Source: Patescibacteria group bacterium (GTDB lineage: Bacteria; Patescibacteriota; Microgenomatia; UBA1400; PJMF01). From it: a stretch of DNA of 46,163 bases. The number at the start of each line of letters is the position of its first letter. Positions within the stretch are counted from its first letter, which is position 1. The DNA is taken from positions 1 through 46,163 of the forward strand of contig JACFOI010000007.1 in NCBI GenBank assembly GCA_019454415.1, written 5' to 3'. The notes under the pieces are model-generated. The model saw nothing but the letters and a program-made list of their open reading frames with translations. It had not been told where the DNA came from and searched no databases. The translations under genes and the position numbers were made by a program. Shown piece after piece: positions 6,186-13,541 of this stretch.

Positions 6186-8009
6186 TTAGAGTGCTTTATC
6201 CTCGATCTCTTGGCCTAGTTTTTCGATGAAGTTTTGAAGCTGTAGGAGGCCGAGATCTTGGTTGCCGCGATGGCGGACACTAAGCATCTTATCCTCGACT
6301 TCTTGTTTGCCCAGAATAATCATGTATGGCACTTTCTCCTTCTCCGCCCGACGGATCCGTTTCTGCATACTCTCAGCCTCATTCCAGTTCTCTACCCGGA
6401 TTTTGGCCTGACGCAGCGCAGTGGAGACTTCCGCAGCATACTGATGCTGGTCTTCTGAGATCGGAATGACCACAGCTTGCACAGGCGCCAGCCACAACGG
6501 GAAGGCTCCCCCAAACTTCTCGATTAAGAACGCCATGGTCCGCTCAACTGCCCCAATCGAAGATCGGTGAACCACAATCGGCTCTTCTTCTTTACCTTCC
6601 TCATTGATGTAGCTGAGCTGGAAGCGTTTGGGCATCACAAAGTCATACTGGACGGTGAAGGCAGTCTCTTCTTTGCCATGCACGTTCTTCATCTGGACGT
6701 CAATCTTGGGTCCATAGAAGGCTGCTTCATCTTCAGCTTCAAAGTACATTGAACCACGTTGCTGTAACACTTGTCGTAGCACATTCTCCGCAAAGTCCCA
6801 GGCAGCGTCGTCTTTGTAGTACTTTTTGTCGTCCTGGCGATTGCCGAGTGACAGTCGGAAACGGTAGTCTTCACCGGGCTGGAGACCCCACAGCTTTAAA
6901 ACGTACTCGATCAGATCAATCACGCCGTTAATTTCCTCGACTGCTTGGCTCTTGCGGGCGATGATGTGGGCATCTGCCAAACAAAACGTCCGGACGCGCA
7001 TCAGACCAGTCAGCTCGCCGGACTTCTCATAGCGATACAGCTGGGCCAGCTCGGCTAAGCGCATCGGCAGCTCTTTATAGCTGCGCGGCTGTGATTTGTA
7101 GATCTCAAAATGATGTGGACATGTCATCGGCCGGAGCATGAACTCCTCGTCGTCAATCGTGATCGGCGCGTACATGGTGTCTTTGTAGTACGGGTAGTGT
7201 CCGGAAGTACGGTAGAGATCGAGCAAGGCGATGTCAGGGGTGTTGACGTGCAGATAGCCGCGGGCCAACTCTTCATCTACCACAAAGCGCTCGAGCTCAC
7301 GGCGGACTGTGGCGCCTTTGGGCGTCCAGAGCGGCAATCCCTTGCCCACCAAGTCAGAGAAGGTAAACAGCCCGAGTTCTGCACCTAGTTTGCGGTGATC
7401 ATTCTGACGTGCCTTTTCCAGTTGTGCCAGATAAGCATCGAGCTCTTCTTGAGAATTGAATGCTGTCCCATAGATCCGCGTCAGCATCTTATTTTTCTCG
7501 TCCCCATGCCAGTAGGCACCGGCGACCGAGAGCAGCTTGAATGCTTTGATGGCGCCGGTAGAGTCGGCGTGAGGTCCACCACAGAGGTCGACCATCGAAC
7601 CTTTCTCTCCGGGCTGACCCGTCCAGTAGATCGTGACTTTCTCACCGCGTTGCTCGATTTCGTCGACCCACTCGAGCTTGTACGGATTATTGGCAAATAG
7701 TTTCCGTGCTTCGTCTACAGAAACTTCCTGTCGGATCATTGGCAAGTTGCGGTTGATGATCTCCCGCATGCGCTTTTCAATCTTGGGAAAGTTTGCTTCA
7801 GAAATAACTACTTTGACTTCAGGAGAAGGGGTGCTGTCAAAGTCACAGTAAAAGCCGTCTTCGGTAGCCGGACCCATGGCAAGCTGGATTTCAGGATACA
7901 GCTCCTTGATGGCCTGGTGCAGAACGTGCTCGGTAGTATGCCGCAGTGCCCAAAGCTGCTGTTCGTCGACTGACTTATGGCTGAGCGCCTCGTCAAGTTT
8001 TTGTGACAT
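6186..8009 (-). CDS. thrS: Threonyl-tRNA synthetase lacking the TGS domain
   Basis: This 607-aa class II synthetase charges tRNA-Thr. It begins almost directly with the editing domain: HTTEHVL (HxxxH), GPATEDGFYCDF and CGGPHADSTGAIKAFKLLSV (the Cys/His editing site). The catalytic core has MTCPHHFEIYKSQPRSYKEL with the zinc-binding Cys, RLAELAQLYRYEKSGELTGL, and the C-terminal VHRSSIGAVERTM holding motif 3. The anticodon-binding domain starts at LAPVQAVVIPIS. The usual N-terminal TGS domain of about 60 residues is missing. The start at ATG 8009 is well supported by AGGAAGGAA about 4-12 nt upstream. A small gene lies 25 nt upstream and the nuclease 20 nt downstream on the same strand. Confidence 0.97.
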   Translation of the reverse strand: MSQKLDEALSHKSVDEQQLWALRHTTEHVLHQAIKELYPEIQLAMGPATEDGFYCDFDSTPSPEVKVVISEANFPKIEKRMREIINRNLPMIRQEVSVDEARKLFANNPYKLEWVDEIEQRGEKVTIYWTGQPGEKGSMVDLCGGPHADSTGAIKAFKLLSVAGAYWHGDEKNKMLTRIYGTAFNSQEELDAYLAQLEKARQNDHRKLGAELGLFTFSDLVGKGLPLWTPKGATVRRELERFVVDEELARGYLHVNTPDIALLDLYRTSGHYPYYKDTMYAPITIDDEEFMLRPMTCPHHFEIYKSQPRSYKELPMRLAELAQLYRYEKSGELTGLMRVRTFCLADAHIIARKSQAVEEINGVIDLIEYVLKLWGLQPGEDYRFRLSLGNRQDDKKYYKDDAAWDFAENVLRQVLQQRGSMYFEAEDEAAFYGPKIDVQMKNVHGKEETAFTVQYDFVMPKRFQLSYINEEGKEEEPIVVHRSSIGAVERTMAFLIEKFGGAFPLWLAPVQAVVIPISEDQHQYAAEVSTALRQAKIRVENWNEAESMQKRIRRAEKEKVPYMIILGKQEVEDKMLSVRHRGNQDLGLLQLQNFIEKLGQEIEDKAL

Positions 8010-8034
8010 ACGTTCCTTCCTGCCTCTTGCAGTT

Positions 8035-8337
8035 CTATTGTACTTGATTTCTTCCTATTCCTAACACCTGGCCGATTGTTTCCACTTTATGCCGGACTTC
8101 CTCAGCATAGTCACTATTTAGTGCCATGACTGCCTGAATGTGAGCCCACATCATCAAGCGGGTTGGCTCAGTAAGGCGAGCAATTTGGCGCTGAGCATCT
8201 TCAGCAGAGACGCCAAGCTCTTGGATACTCTCAACATAGACGCCTTTAGATAAAAGGAAAAGTTGGTACAACAGCCACTTGGCTTGGAGGCGCTCTTTGT
8301 CTTTGGATAGTACTGGTTTAGCCACTTCAACTGACAT
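8035..8337 (-). CDS. Small helical protein of unknown function upstream of thrS
   Basis: I do not recognise this 100-aa protein. It is soluble and mostly helical by composition, with segments such as KERLQAKWLLYQLFLLSKGV, VSAEDAQRQIARLTEPTRL and YAEEVRHKVETIGQVLGIG. It has no cysteine, no signal peptide and no membrane segment. GAAGAGAG just before ATG 8337 is a reasonable Shine-Dalgarno. It ends 25 nt before thrS on the same strand, so the two are probably one operon, possibly with the nuclease behind. The minus-strand TACAAT at 8037-8042, overlapping its stop codon, could give thrS an internal promoter. Confidence 0.72.
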   Translation of the reverse strand: MSVEVAKPVLSKDKERLQAKWLLYQLFLLSKGVYVESIQELGVSAEDAQRQIARLTEPTRLMMWAHIQAVMALNSDYAEEVRHKVETIGQVLGIGRNQVQ

Positions 8338-8361
8338 ACTCTCTTCACTGCATCGTTTTGC

Positions 8362-8481
8362 CCATAAAAAACCCCTCTAGAGAGGGGTTACGATGCGCAG
8401 GTTTTTGCTTACATCAAACCCCACTCCATTCAGTGGTGGTAACGGTTTGAATAGGACAAAGCATATGGTTGGTAAACACGA
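8362..8481 (-). ncRNA. Candidate small structured RNA
   Basis: On the minus strand a perfect TATAAT (8493-8488) is followed about 7 nt later by some 115 nt that end in a strong intrinsic terminator. The body can fold: CAAACC pairs with GGTTTG and inside it CCACT pairs with AGTGG around a 6-nt loop (about 8417-8453). No convincing open reading frame of its own lies there. It does not contain the GGAAG..GCAGCC core of SRP RNA, and it is too short for tmRNA. Its promoter overlaps that of the divergent gene at 8506, so the two may interfere. The identity is unknown and the call rests only on promoter, fold and terminator. Confidence 0.45.
8365..8396 (-). terminator. Minus-strand intrinsic terminator with outer inverted repeat
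   Basis: The 20-bp palindrome AACCCCTCTAGAGAGGGGTT (8370-8389) is followed on the minus strand by a run of six T, a classic intrinsic terminator. A further 7-bp repeat, GCATCGT (8350-8356) and ACGATGC (8390-8396), flanks it. No protein gene on the minus strand ends here, so it probably ends the candidate RNA described at 8362-8481. Confidence 0.75.
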
Positions 8482-8497
8482 GGACAGATTATACAAT
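8469..8497 (+). promoter_or_regulatory. Promoter of the glycosidase-like gene, leaderless
   Basis: TTGGTA (8469-8474), a 17-bp spacer and TACAAT (8492-8497) form a good sigma-70-type promoter. The ATG follows 8 nt after the -10, so the messenger should start at or within 1-2 nt of the start codon. No Shine-Dalgarno is present. Confidence 0.65.
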
Positions 8498-8505
8498 ACT
8501 TTGCC

Positions 8506-9993
8506 ATGGATGGAAGCCAGGTGCGTACTTGGGGAGTGAGTTTGCTGCTTGTAGCGGTAGTGCTGTGGGCTGGTGTGGGTGCTTTTTTGACTGATCCCTA
8601 CTTTCCGTGGACCACGGTGCGAGCTCCTTACAGGACATCTATCAAGAATGATGGCACTATTGAACTCGTAGAAGTACAACCACCTGTTTTCCGGCGCGAC
8701 TGGTTCTCGCGACTGACCGCCTATGTCAGGGCCGGCAGTCGGATTTTAATCTATCGTTGGATACCAGAAAGAAAACTGGGACACTCCACCGCCGAAGTAC
8801 TGGCAGTACTCCACGACCAGCGTTTCCAACCCGATAAGCCCTATGTCATCACCGGAGCCCACTACTCTGATCTCTATGTTCGTAACCTCGGAATTTTCTT
8901 CAATGAGCTTACTAATGAGCAGCTCGAACAGTCTCCTCAGGACCTTCAAAACCGCCAACGTCTGGCACTACAAACAGTTGCTCTCGACCTGGCTTTTCTA
9001 CGGGCAAACGGCCGGCTAGTCACGACGATTGCTCCTTTAGGCGGTAGCTCTTTCACAGGAATAAATATCTACACTGAGCCGTCCGACTCACTGTATGCCG
9101 TCTTATTTACTCTCAATAAACTCAAGCAGGCTGAACCCACTCGTACAGCCGCCAACTCACTACTGGCTGACAATAAAGAAGTCCTGCAGCGGGAGCTTCT
9201 CCGCTACCTGCAGACTGTCATTGATCCACGCACCCTGACTATCCGCAACGACATCCATCTCTCCGGAGCTCGTGATGGAGTCAAACGAACGGCCTCGTTT
9301 TACGATACCGTGATCGCTTGGCAAACAGTCCGCTTGGCAGACCAGCTTCAACTGATCCCTTTGCAAGATTGGCCCGCAGAGTTGCAGCCGCTGCTGGATG
9401 GAGCAGGCTGGAAACAAACAATCATTGACCGCTACTGGAATGCAGACAAGGGGTACTTCATCAATGACCTAAGCGAGAAAGCTGGAGGGAAGGCAGATGA
9501 TTTTGGAAGTGATAGCTTGGTTGTTCTTTCCACTGGTTTCCTGGATCCTGGCCAAGAACAGGACCGCCAAAAACTTGAGCGGATCGTGGAACACATCCAA
9601 CAAAACACCCTCGATCGCCCCTTCCCTCTCAAGTACTCCACGACCAACGGCCAGAATCGGATGCACTGGACGGTCAAGTACTTTGCTCCGGGATACATGG
9701 GGAAAGGAATCTGGAGTCACTGGGGAGTCGAGTATGTAAAGACACTTCTGGCACTTAGCCAGACGTCCGATCCGGCAGAATGTCTTCACCTTGAAGATGC
9801 CCGGGAGTTTTTGGATTTGTATGCACAGAATATCGCCGCCTTCGGCGGCTATCCTGAGCTCTACGGTCAGGATGGTAAACCCTACCAAACTCTTGCACTG
9901 CGCTCGGTCCTCCATTCCGGTTGGGTCGTTAACTATGAAGCAGCCCATGCGGCGCTAGAGTCGGACTTGAGGACTACTAGCTGTCAATTTTGA
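8506..9993 (+). CDS. Membrane-anchored protein resembling six-hairpin glycosidases
   Basis: This 495-aa protein has one N-terminal membrane helix at about residues 9-28 (WGVSLLLVAVVLWAGVGAFL) that acts as signal anchor, so the rest should lie outside the cell. The body alternates helices with short aromatic loops: DRYWNADKGYFINDL, DSLVVLSTGFLDP, GKGIWSHWGVEYVKTLLAL and a late YPELYGQDGKPYQ. That pattern is typical of (alpha/alpha)6-barrel glycosidases and related glucoamylase or trehalase folds. Candidate catalytic acids are E and D residues in HLSGARDGVKRTASFYD and YPELYGQDG, but I cannot assign them. It could remodel cell-surface glycan. It has its own leaderless promoter and is followed by tRNA-Val. 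The family call is by pattern memory only. Confidence 0.7.
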   Translation: MDGSQVRTWGVSLLLVAVVLWAGVGAFLTDPYFPWTTVRAPYRTSIKNDGTIELVEVQPPVFRRDWFSRLTAYVRAGSRILIYRWIPERKLGHSTAEVLAVLHDQRFQPDKPYVITGAHYSDLYVRNLGIFFNELTNEQLEQSPQDLQNRQRLALQTVALDLAFLRANGRLVTTIAPLGGSSFTGINIYTEPSDSLYAVLFTLNKLKQAEPTRTAANSLLADNKEVLQRELLRYLQTVIDPRTLTIRNDIHLSGARDGVKRTASFYDTVIAWQTVRLADQLQLIPLQDWPAELQPLLDGAGWKQTIIDRYWNADKGYFINDLSEKAGGKADDFGSDSLVVLSTGFLDPGQEQDRQKLERIVEHIQQNTLDRPFPLKYSTTNGQNRMHWTVKYFAPGYMGKGIWSHWGVEYVKTLLALSQTSDPAECLHLEDAREFLDLYAQNIAAFGGYPELYGQDGKPYQTLALRSVLHSGWVVNYEAAHAALESDLRTTSCQF

Positions 9994-10009
9994 GTGTATT
10001 TGTTAGAAT
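9981..10009 (+). promoter_or_regulatory. Promoter of tRNA-Val
   Basis: CTGTCA (9981-9986), 17 bp, then TAGAAT (10004-10009). Transcription would start about 6 nt before the tRNA. The -35 lies inside the last codons of the preceding gene. Confidence 0.6.
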
Positions 10010-10021
10010 ACGTAGTCTAAC

Positions 10022-10095
10022 GACCGCGTAGCTCAGTTGGTTAGAGCGCCACATTGACATTGTGGAGGTCAGGAGTTCGAGCCTCTTCGCGGTCA
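10022..10095 (+). tRNA. tRNA-Val (GAC)
   Basis: The sequence folds as a complete cloverleaf. The acceptor GACCGCG pairs with CGCGGTC, the D arm is GCTCAGTTGGTTAGAGC, and the anticodon stem CCACA/TGTGG encloses loop TTGACAT with anticodon GAC. The T arm is AGGAG-TTCGAGC-CTCTT and the discriminator base is A. CCA is not encoded, so it must be added by a nucleotidyltransferase. A T-rich stretch follows. Confidence 0.96.
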
Positions 10096-10105
10096 CCCTT
10101 TTCTT

Positions 10106-10342
10106 TTAACTCGCAGTAGCCAAGGCCGGCAATAAGATCCACATGGGTACGTAGTTCAGAAACCAGATCTCGGTTTCTTTTTCTTGGGAGAGTGTTTGTT
10201 CTTCGCTGTGGTAGATCACTTTTTCAGCGCCGGCTGTTTCAAAAGGTGGGAGTGTCCCGTGAATCCACACTTTGTGGCGGGTGCCTCCATCCACCTTTTC
10301 TGTCTGGTAACCAATGGCCCGATAGCGATTGTGTTCTGACAT
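10106..10342 (-). CDS. Small protein of unknown function
   Basis: This 78-aa reading frame is not recognised. Residues 1-60 are polar and could form short strands (RYRAIGYQTEKVDGGTRHKVWIHG is part of it in two pieces), and the C-terminus is hydrophobic (FLNYVPMWILLPALATAS), perhaps membrane-associated. In favour of a real gene is a TAGACT 7 nt before ATG 10342, the same leaderless layout seen for many neighbours. Against it are its short length and the lack of a known family. It runs towards the tRNA-Val gene and ends 11 nt from it. Confidence 0.45.
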   Translation of the reverse strand: MSEHNRYRAIGYQTEKVDGGTRHKVWIHGTLPPFETAGAEKVIYHSEEQTLSQEKETEIWFLNYVPMWILLPALATAS

Positions 10343-10349
10343 ATAAATC

Positions 10350-10355
10350 AGTCTA
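10350..10355 (-). promoter_or_regulatory. -10 for the 78-aa gene
   Basis: TAGACT on the minus strand lies 7 nt before ATG 10342. No clear -35 is present. If used, the transcript would be leaderless. Confidence 0.35.
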
Positions 10356-10400
10356 CACCTGTTTTTTGAAAAACCATAACTATAGGTTTTGGGTGGTGAT

Positions 10401-10409
10401 TGCTATAGT
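10401..10409 (+). promoter_or_regulatory. Extended -10 of the DUF2079 gene, leaderless
   Basis: TGCTATAGT is an extended -10 (TGn plus TATAGT). It ends 6 nt before ATG 10416, so transcription should begin on the A of the start codon. No Shine-Dalgarno is present. Confidence 0.55.
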
Positions 10410-10415
10410 GAGTAT

Positions 10416-11801
10416 ATGGAACGTTTACTGGAAAAATCTTCCCATGTTTTGGCCATATTGGTCTGTGTCGCTTTTATGATCTGCGGCGTCGCAGTCTCGC
10501 TGCATCGCTTTTGGCAGTACGAAACCCAGTACTATGACTTCGGCATCTTCGATACCGCGATTCGCAGGGTGGCGGTGTTTCAACCACCAGTGATTGATCA
10601 CTTTATTGTGGAAGATAAACTGATCTGGGCTGATCACTTTCACCCTGCTATTTTTCTGCTCAGTCCGTTGTACTGGTTAACTGACCGGAGTGAGGTAATC
10701 CTGATCGTTCAAGCAGTGGCAGTGGGGCTGAGTGCATACGTGCTCTATCGGATGAGTCAGGGAGTGCTTAAGAGTAATTTTTTGAGTTTGGCGGTCTTGG
10801 TCTCCTATGTTGCTTTTGTGGGACTGCAAAATGCGATTATCACTGACTTCCACGAAGTGACAGTGATGACGTTACCTTTAATGCTCTGTTACTGGGCTAT
10901 TCTGACAGAGCGAAAGCGCGCGTTCCTCTTCTTTTTTGTCTTAACACTGGCGTTTAAAGAACTACTCTTCATGCTGGGCATTGGCTTGGCAATCTTTGTC
11001 TTTTTCTACCGGCCGAAATGGCGCAAGTTAGCTTTGGCGGCAGGAGCGTACGCAGCACTGTGGGGGTTAATAACCATCAAGTTGATCATTCCCTACTTCT
11101 CGGAAGGACTTTACCAGTACACGCCGCCAGCGAGGAGCATCGGAGAGATCCTAGCGGCGTTAGTTTCACCGGCGGTCAAGCTGAAGACGACCTTCAACAT
11201 CTTCTGGAGCTTTTTGTTTCTGCCGCTCTTTTATCTGCCCACTCTTCCCATTTTGTTGATGAACCTCGCAAGTAGGTTTCTGTCTATCAACAGCAACCTA
11301 TGGGATCTAGGTTTTCACTACAACGCCGAGATTGCTCCGACACTCGCGGTCAGTGCACTGTTGATGATTGCTTTTCTGCAAAAGAAGCTGCCTCGTCCGG
11401 CAGTTCTGGGATTGGCTGTAGTACTGCTTCTCAATAGCCTGTTCTTATATCGCTTTGTGTTCCGCGGGCCGTTTGGCTTGGGTTATAACCCCGCCTTTTA
11501 TGCTCATACTCAAGACTTTGCCTATCTAAATGAGTTTCTGGCGAAAGTGCCGACTGGCAAAACTATCATGACGCAGAACAACTTGGCTGTCCGCTTTACC
11601 GATCGCAAGGTCAAGTTGCTGCGGCAGAACTATGAAGACTATCAGCCAGAACTGATTGTGCTTGATTTGCGCGACGGCCAAAATCCCAACAACTTGATGG
11701 GTGCGGGTGATGTCGCCAACATTCTGATGCGTTTGGAACAAGACCCCCACTACGAGGTCCTCTATCACGAGGGTCAACAGTACATCTTTCAAAAGAAGTA
11801 A
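10416..11801 (+). CDS. DUF2079-type polytopic membrane protein, GT-C-like
   Basis: This 461-aa protein has about ten membrane segments. Residues 30-80 contain the DUF2079 pattern: YYDFGIFDTAIRR, then DHFHPAIFLLSPLYWLT, which resembles the first loop of GT-C glycosyltransferases where an acidic pair binds metal and the lipid-linked sugar. A soluble C-terminal part (AYLNEFLAKVPTGKTIMTQN to the end) is typical of the family. The likely role is transfer of a sugar from a polyprenyl-phosphate carrier on the outer face of the membrane, but the substrate is unknown. I chose ATG 10416 instead of 10389, because the extended -10 at 10401-10409 excludes the longer start. It converges with the hydrolase gene. 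Confidence 0.85.
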   Translation: MERLLEKSSHVLAILVCVAFMICGVAVSLHRFWQYETQYYDFGIFDTAIRRVAVFQPPVIDHFIVEDKLIWADHFHPAIFLLSPLYWLTDRSEVILIVQAVAVGLSAYVLYRMSQGVLKSNFLSLAVLVSYVAFVGLQNAIITDFHEVTVMTLPLMLCYWAILTERKRAFLFFFVLTLAFKELLFMLGIGLAIFVFFYRPKWRKLALAAGAYAALWGLITIKLIIPYFSEGLYQYTPPARSIGEILAALVSPAVKLKTTFNIFWSFLFLPLFYLPTLPILLMNLASRFLSINSNLWDLGFHYNAEIAPTLAVSALLMIAFLQKKLPRPAVLGLAVVLLLNSLFLYRFVFRGPFGLGYNPAFYAHTQDFAYLNEFLAKVPTGKTIMTQNNLAVRFTDRKVKLLRQNYEDYQPELIVLDLRDGQNPNNLMGAGDVANILMRLEQDPHYEVLYHEGQQYIFQKK

Positions 11802-11827
11802 ATGGAGGGTTGCTGTGAGTGATCGTC

Positions 11828-13042
11828 TTAGCGCCGGGCGATCTTCTTAAACGCCTCAGCAAGCATCCCTGGCGCAACACTTGAAGAGCTATGGGTCGTC
11901 GTTTTCAACAGCAGCGCTCTTTCCTTTGCCTCATCTTCACCCAGAAAGTCTACAATCTCGTTCATCTTCACCAGCGCATCGTACTCCGGAACTAAGAACG
12001 AGACATCTACTCCGGCATCATACAGCGGTTTCAGCTCACGATAAGAACTGCCAGTGAGAAGTCCAGTAATCAGACGAGCTGAGCCCAACATCGCCTGGGC
12101 ATAGAGCCGCCAAGTGGCTTTTTCTGTTTCCTCTTGCTGTTCCGGTGTCTCGGTTTCTTCTATAGGCAAACCGGAATACGTTTCCTGAACATACTTCCCC
12201 AAAATTCGACCACGCTTGGTGAAAAGCTGACGGACAGTAGCCTGGTCTCCCCGTTGGGCAGCAATCCAGATAAGATCGTCATATTCATACAGTTTTTGTT
12301 TTTCTTCATCAGTCAGCCGGGCAAATCGTGCCTGGAGCGTATCCGGATTGTGCGTCTGATAGACACCGTCGATCTCGTTGGCAACTGGCGAGCCACCTGC
12401 TTTGCCTCGCTGGGACTCATCATGAAAGAAACGGGTAATGAGCCCTGCTTGCTCAGGGGCTGAGAGGAAGACAGCATCATCTTTTTTGGCACCTGGGGCT
12501 TTTAGAGGTAAGTACGCTACTGTCTCCAAGCCGAAGATATGTCCAGACTTTTCGGAACCAGCCAAAAGGATATCTTTCATCCGATAAACTCCCTGGGCCA
12601 GCTGGCGGAGATTCTTCCCAAAGCCTCCGGGAGACATCAGGACCAGGTGCAGTTTCTGAAGATCAGGATGATCTCCTTTAAGATCCGGTCGCATCTTGCG
12701 GACCAAAAACATCACTCGTGCCAACTCAACGGCGCCCAGGGAGTGTCCGTACAAGTGAATATCCTGTCTATCACTGAGTGCTTGAACGACTTTACGCGCC
12801 AAGAGAATGTGCCGATCTCTATCAGGCAGCTTCAAGGTGTCCGGAGAGATATAAGAGTTTCTGGCTTCAAACTGGGCGCCTGGGTAGTGTTCCTGGACTG
12901 CCTGAGCAACCTCGTCATAGATGGCTTTCATGCCTTGATCAGTTCCCATGATGCCAGGAAGATAGATGTGGAGAGATGAGTGCGATTCTGTTTCGTGAGA
13001 TTCGGCAGCAGGACGATAAGCAGCTTCAGGCGCAGAAGACAT
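11828..13042 (-). CDS. Alpha/beta-hydrolase-like protein with GHSLG elbow
   Basis: This 404-aa protein shows an alpha/beta-hydrolase start: HIYLPGIMGTDQGMK (strand plus oxyanion loop), then IHLYGHSLGAVELARV with the nucleophile elbow G99-H-S101-L-G103. That suggests a lipase, esterase or acyltransferase. Residues 190-330 form a helical insert with charged repeats (for example EETETPEQQEETEKATW), and SFLVPEYD near residue 355 may hold the acidic residue of the triad; a late His occurs in TTTHSSSS. No signal peptide is visible, so it is likely cytoplasmic. It starts 8 nt after the stop of the 141-aa gene, without a clear Shine-Dalgarno, so it is probably coupled to it. Confidence 0.75.
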   Translation of the reverse strand: MSSAPEAAYRPAAESHETESHSSLHIYLPGIMGTDQGMKAIYDEVAQAVQEHYPGAQFEARNSYISPDTLKLPDRDRHILLARKVVQALSDRQDIHLYGHSLGAVELARVMFLVRKMRPDLKGDHPDLQKLHLVLMSPGGFGKNLRQLAQGVYRMKDILLAGSEKSGHIFGLETVAYLPLKAPGAKKDDAVFLSAPEQAGLITRFFHDESQRGKAGGSPVANEIDGVYQTHNPDTLQARFARLTDEEKQKLYEYDDLIWIAAQRGDQATVRQLFTKRGRILGKYVQETYSGLPIEETETPEQQEETEKATWRLYAQAMLGSARLITGLLTGSSYRELKPLYDAGVDVSFLVPEYDALVKMNEIVDFLGEDEAKERALLLKTTTHSSSSVAPGMLAEAFKKIARR

Positions 13043-13050
13043 AGCCGTGG

Positions 13051-13476
13051 TTACTGTGAGATCTTATAGTTGTAGGTTTTGCGATGCTCTTCGTCGCGGG
13101 TTTTGACACGGTCGAAGCCATACTCTTCCATTGTAAACCGATAGCCTGCACCCATGCCAGTCACATACGAGCTGTTCATTGGGTCGACGTCAATTTTTTC
13201 GTTCGGCCGCTCCTCGGTCATCAGCACTGAGGCATGTTTGATGATTGGAGCACTATTATAGGCACGGTATCGATAGCCTTCATCTAGGGCAATATCCCAG
13301 GCTTGCGGTGAGAGCTCCCGAACAACAAAGTATCGTTTGCGTTTGAAGTTGTTATCTTCGTCAAAGGTTTCTACCACAAACCGTTTGTTGCGAATGGCCT
13401 GACCTGTGGAGTAGGTCTTCCATGAATAGTACAGATTGTAGATGAGGGCGAGGCTGGCTCGCTCGAACCCAGTCAT
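13051..13476 (-). CDS. Protein of unknown function upstream of the hydrolase
   Basis: I do not recognise this 141-aa protein. It appears soluble: a short N-terminal helix (ERASLALIYNLYYSWKTY) is followed by beta-rich sequence (RFVVETFDEDNNFKRKRYFV, YRYRAYNSAPIIKHASVLM), and then GMGAGYRFTMEEYGFDRV. There is no cysteine and no membrane helix. TAAAAT 6 nt before ATG 13476 fits a leaderless start. The gene is probably the first of a two-gene operon with the GHSLG hydrolase 8 nt downstream, which may hint at a shared function. Confidence 0.72.
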   Translation of the reverse strand: MTGFERASLALIYNLYYSWKTYSTGQAIRNKRFVVETFDEDNNFKRKRYFVVRELSPQAWDIALDEGYRYRAYNSAPIIKHASVLMTEERPNEKIDVDPMNSSYVTGMGAGYRFTMEEYGFDRVKTRDEEHRKTYNYKISQ

Positions 13477-13482
13477 ACCTGT

Positions 13483-13488
13483 ATTTTA
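13483..13488 (-). promoter_or_regulatory. -10 for the 141-aa gene, leaderless
   Basis: TAAAAT on the minus strand ends 6 nt before ATG 13476, placing the transcription start on the start codon. Confidence 0.45.
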
Positions 13489-13541
13489 CTCTATGAATCA
13501 GGGAAAGCACGGAGAGCTAGCGAGTGAGAAACAGAGTGACT

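Noticed and set aside
8362-8481. Assigning the candidate RNA as SRP (4.5S) RNA or tmRNA
   Set aside because: The conserved SRP domain IV core GGAAG..GCAGCC and the tRNA-like ends of tmRNA are absent.
8377-8679. 100-codon minus-strand reading frame across the start of the glycosidase-like gene
   Set aside because: It has no Shine-Dalgarno or leaderless promoter, its product is low-complexity and unlike any family, and it overlaps both the plus-strand gene and the candidate RNA.
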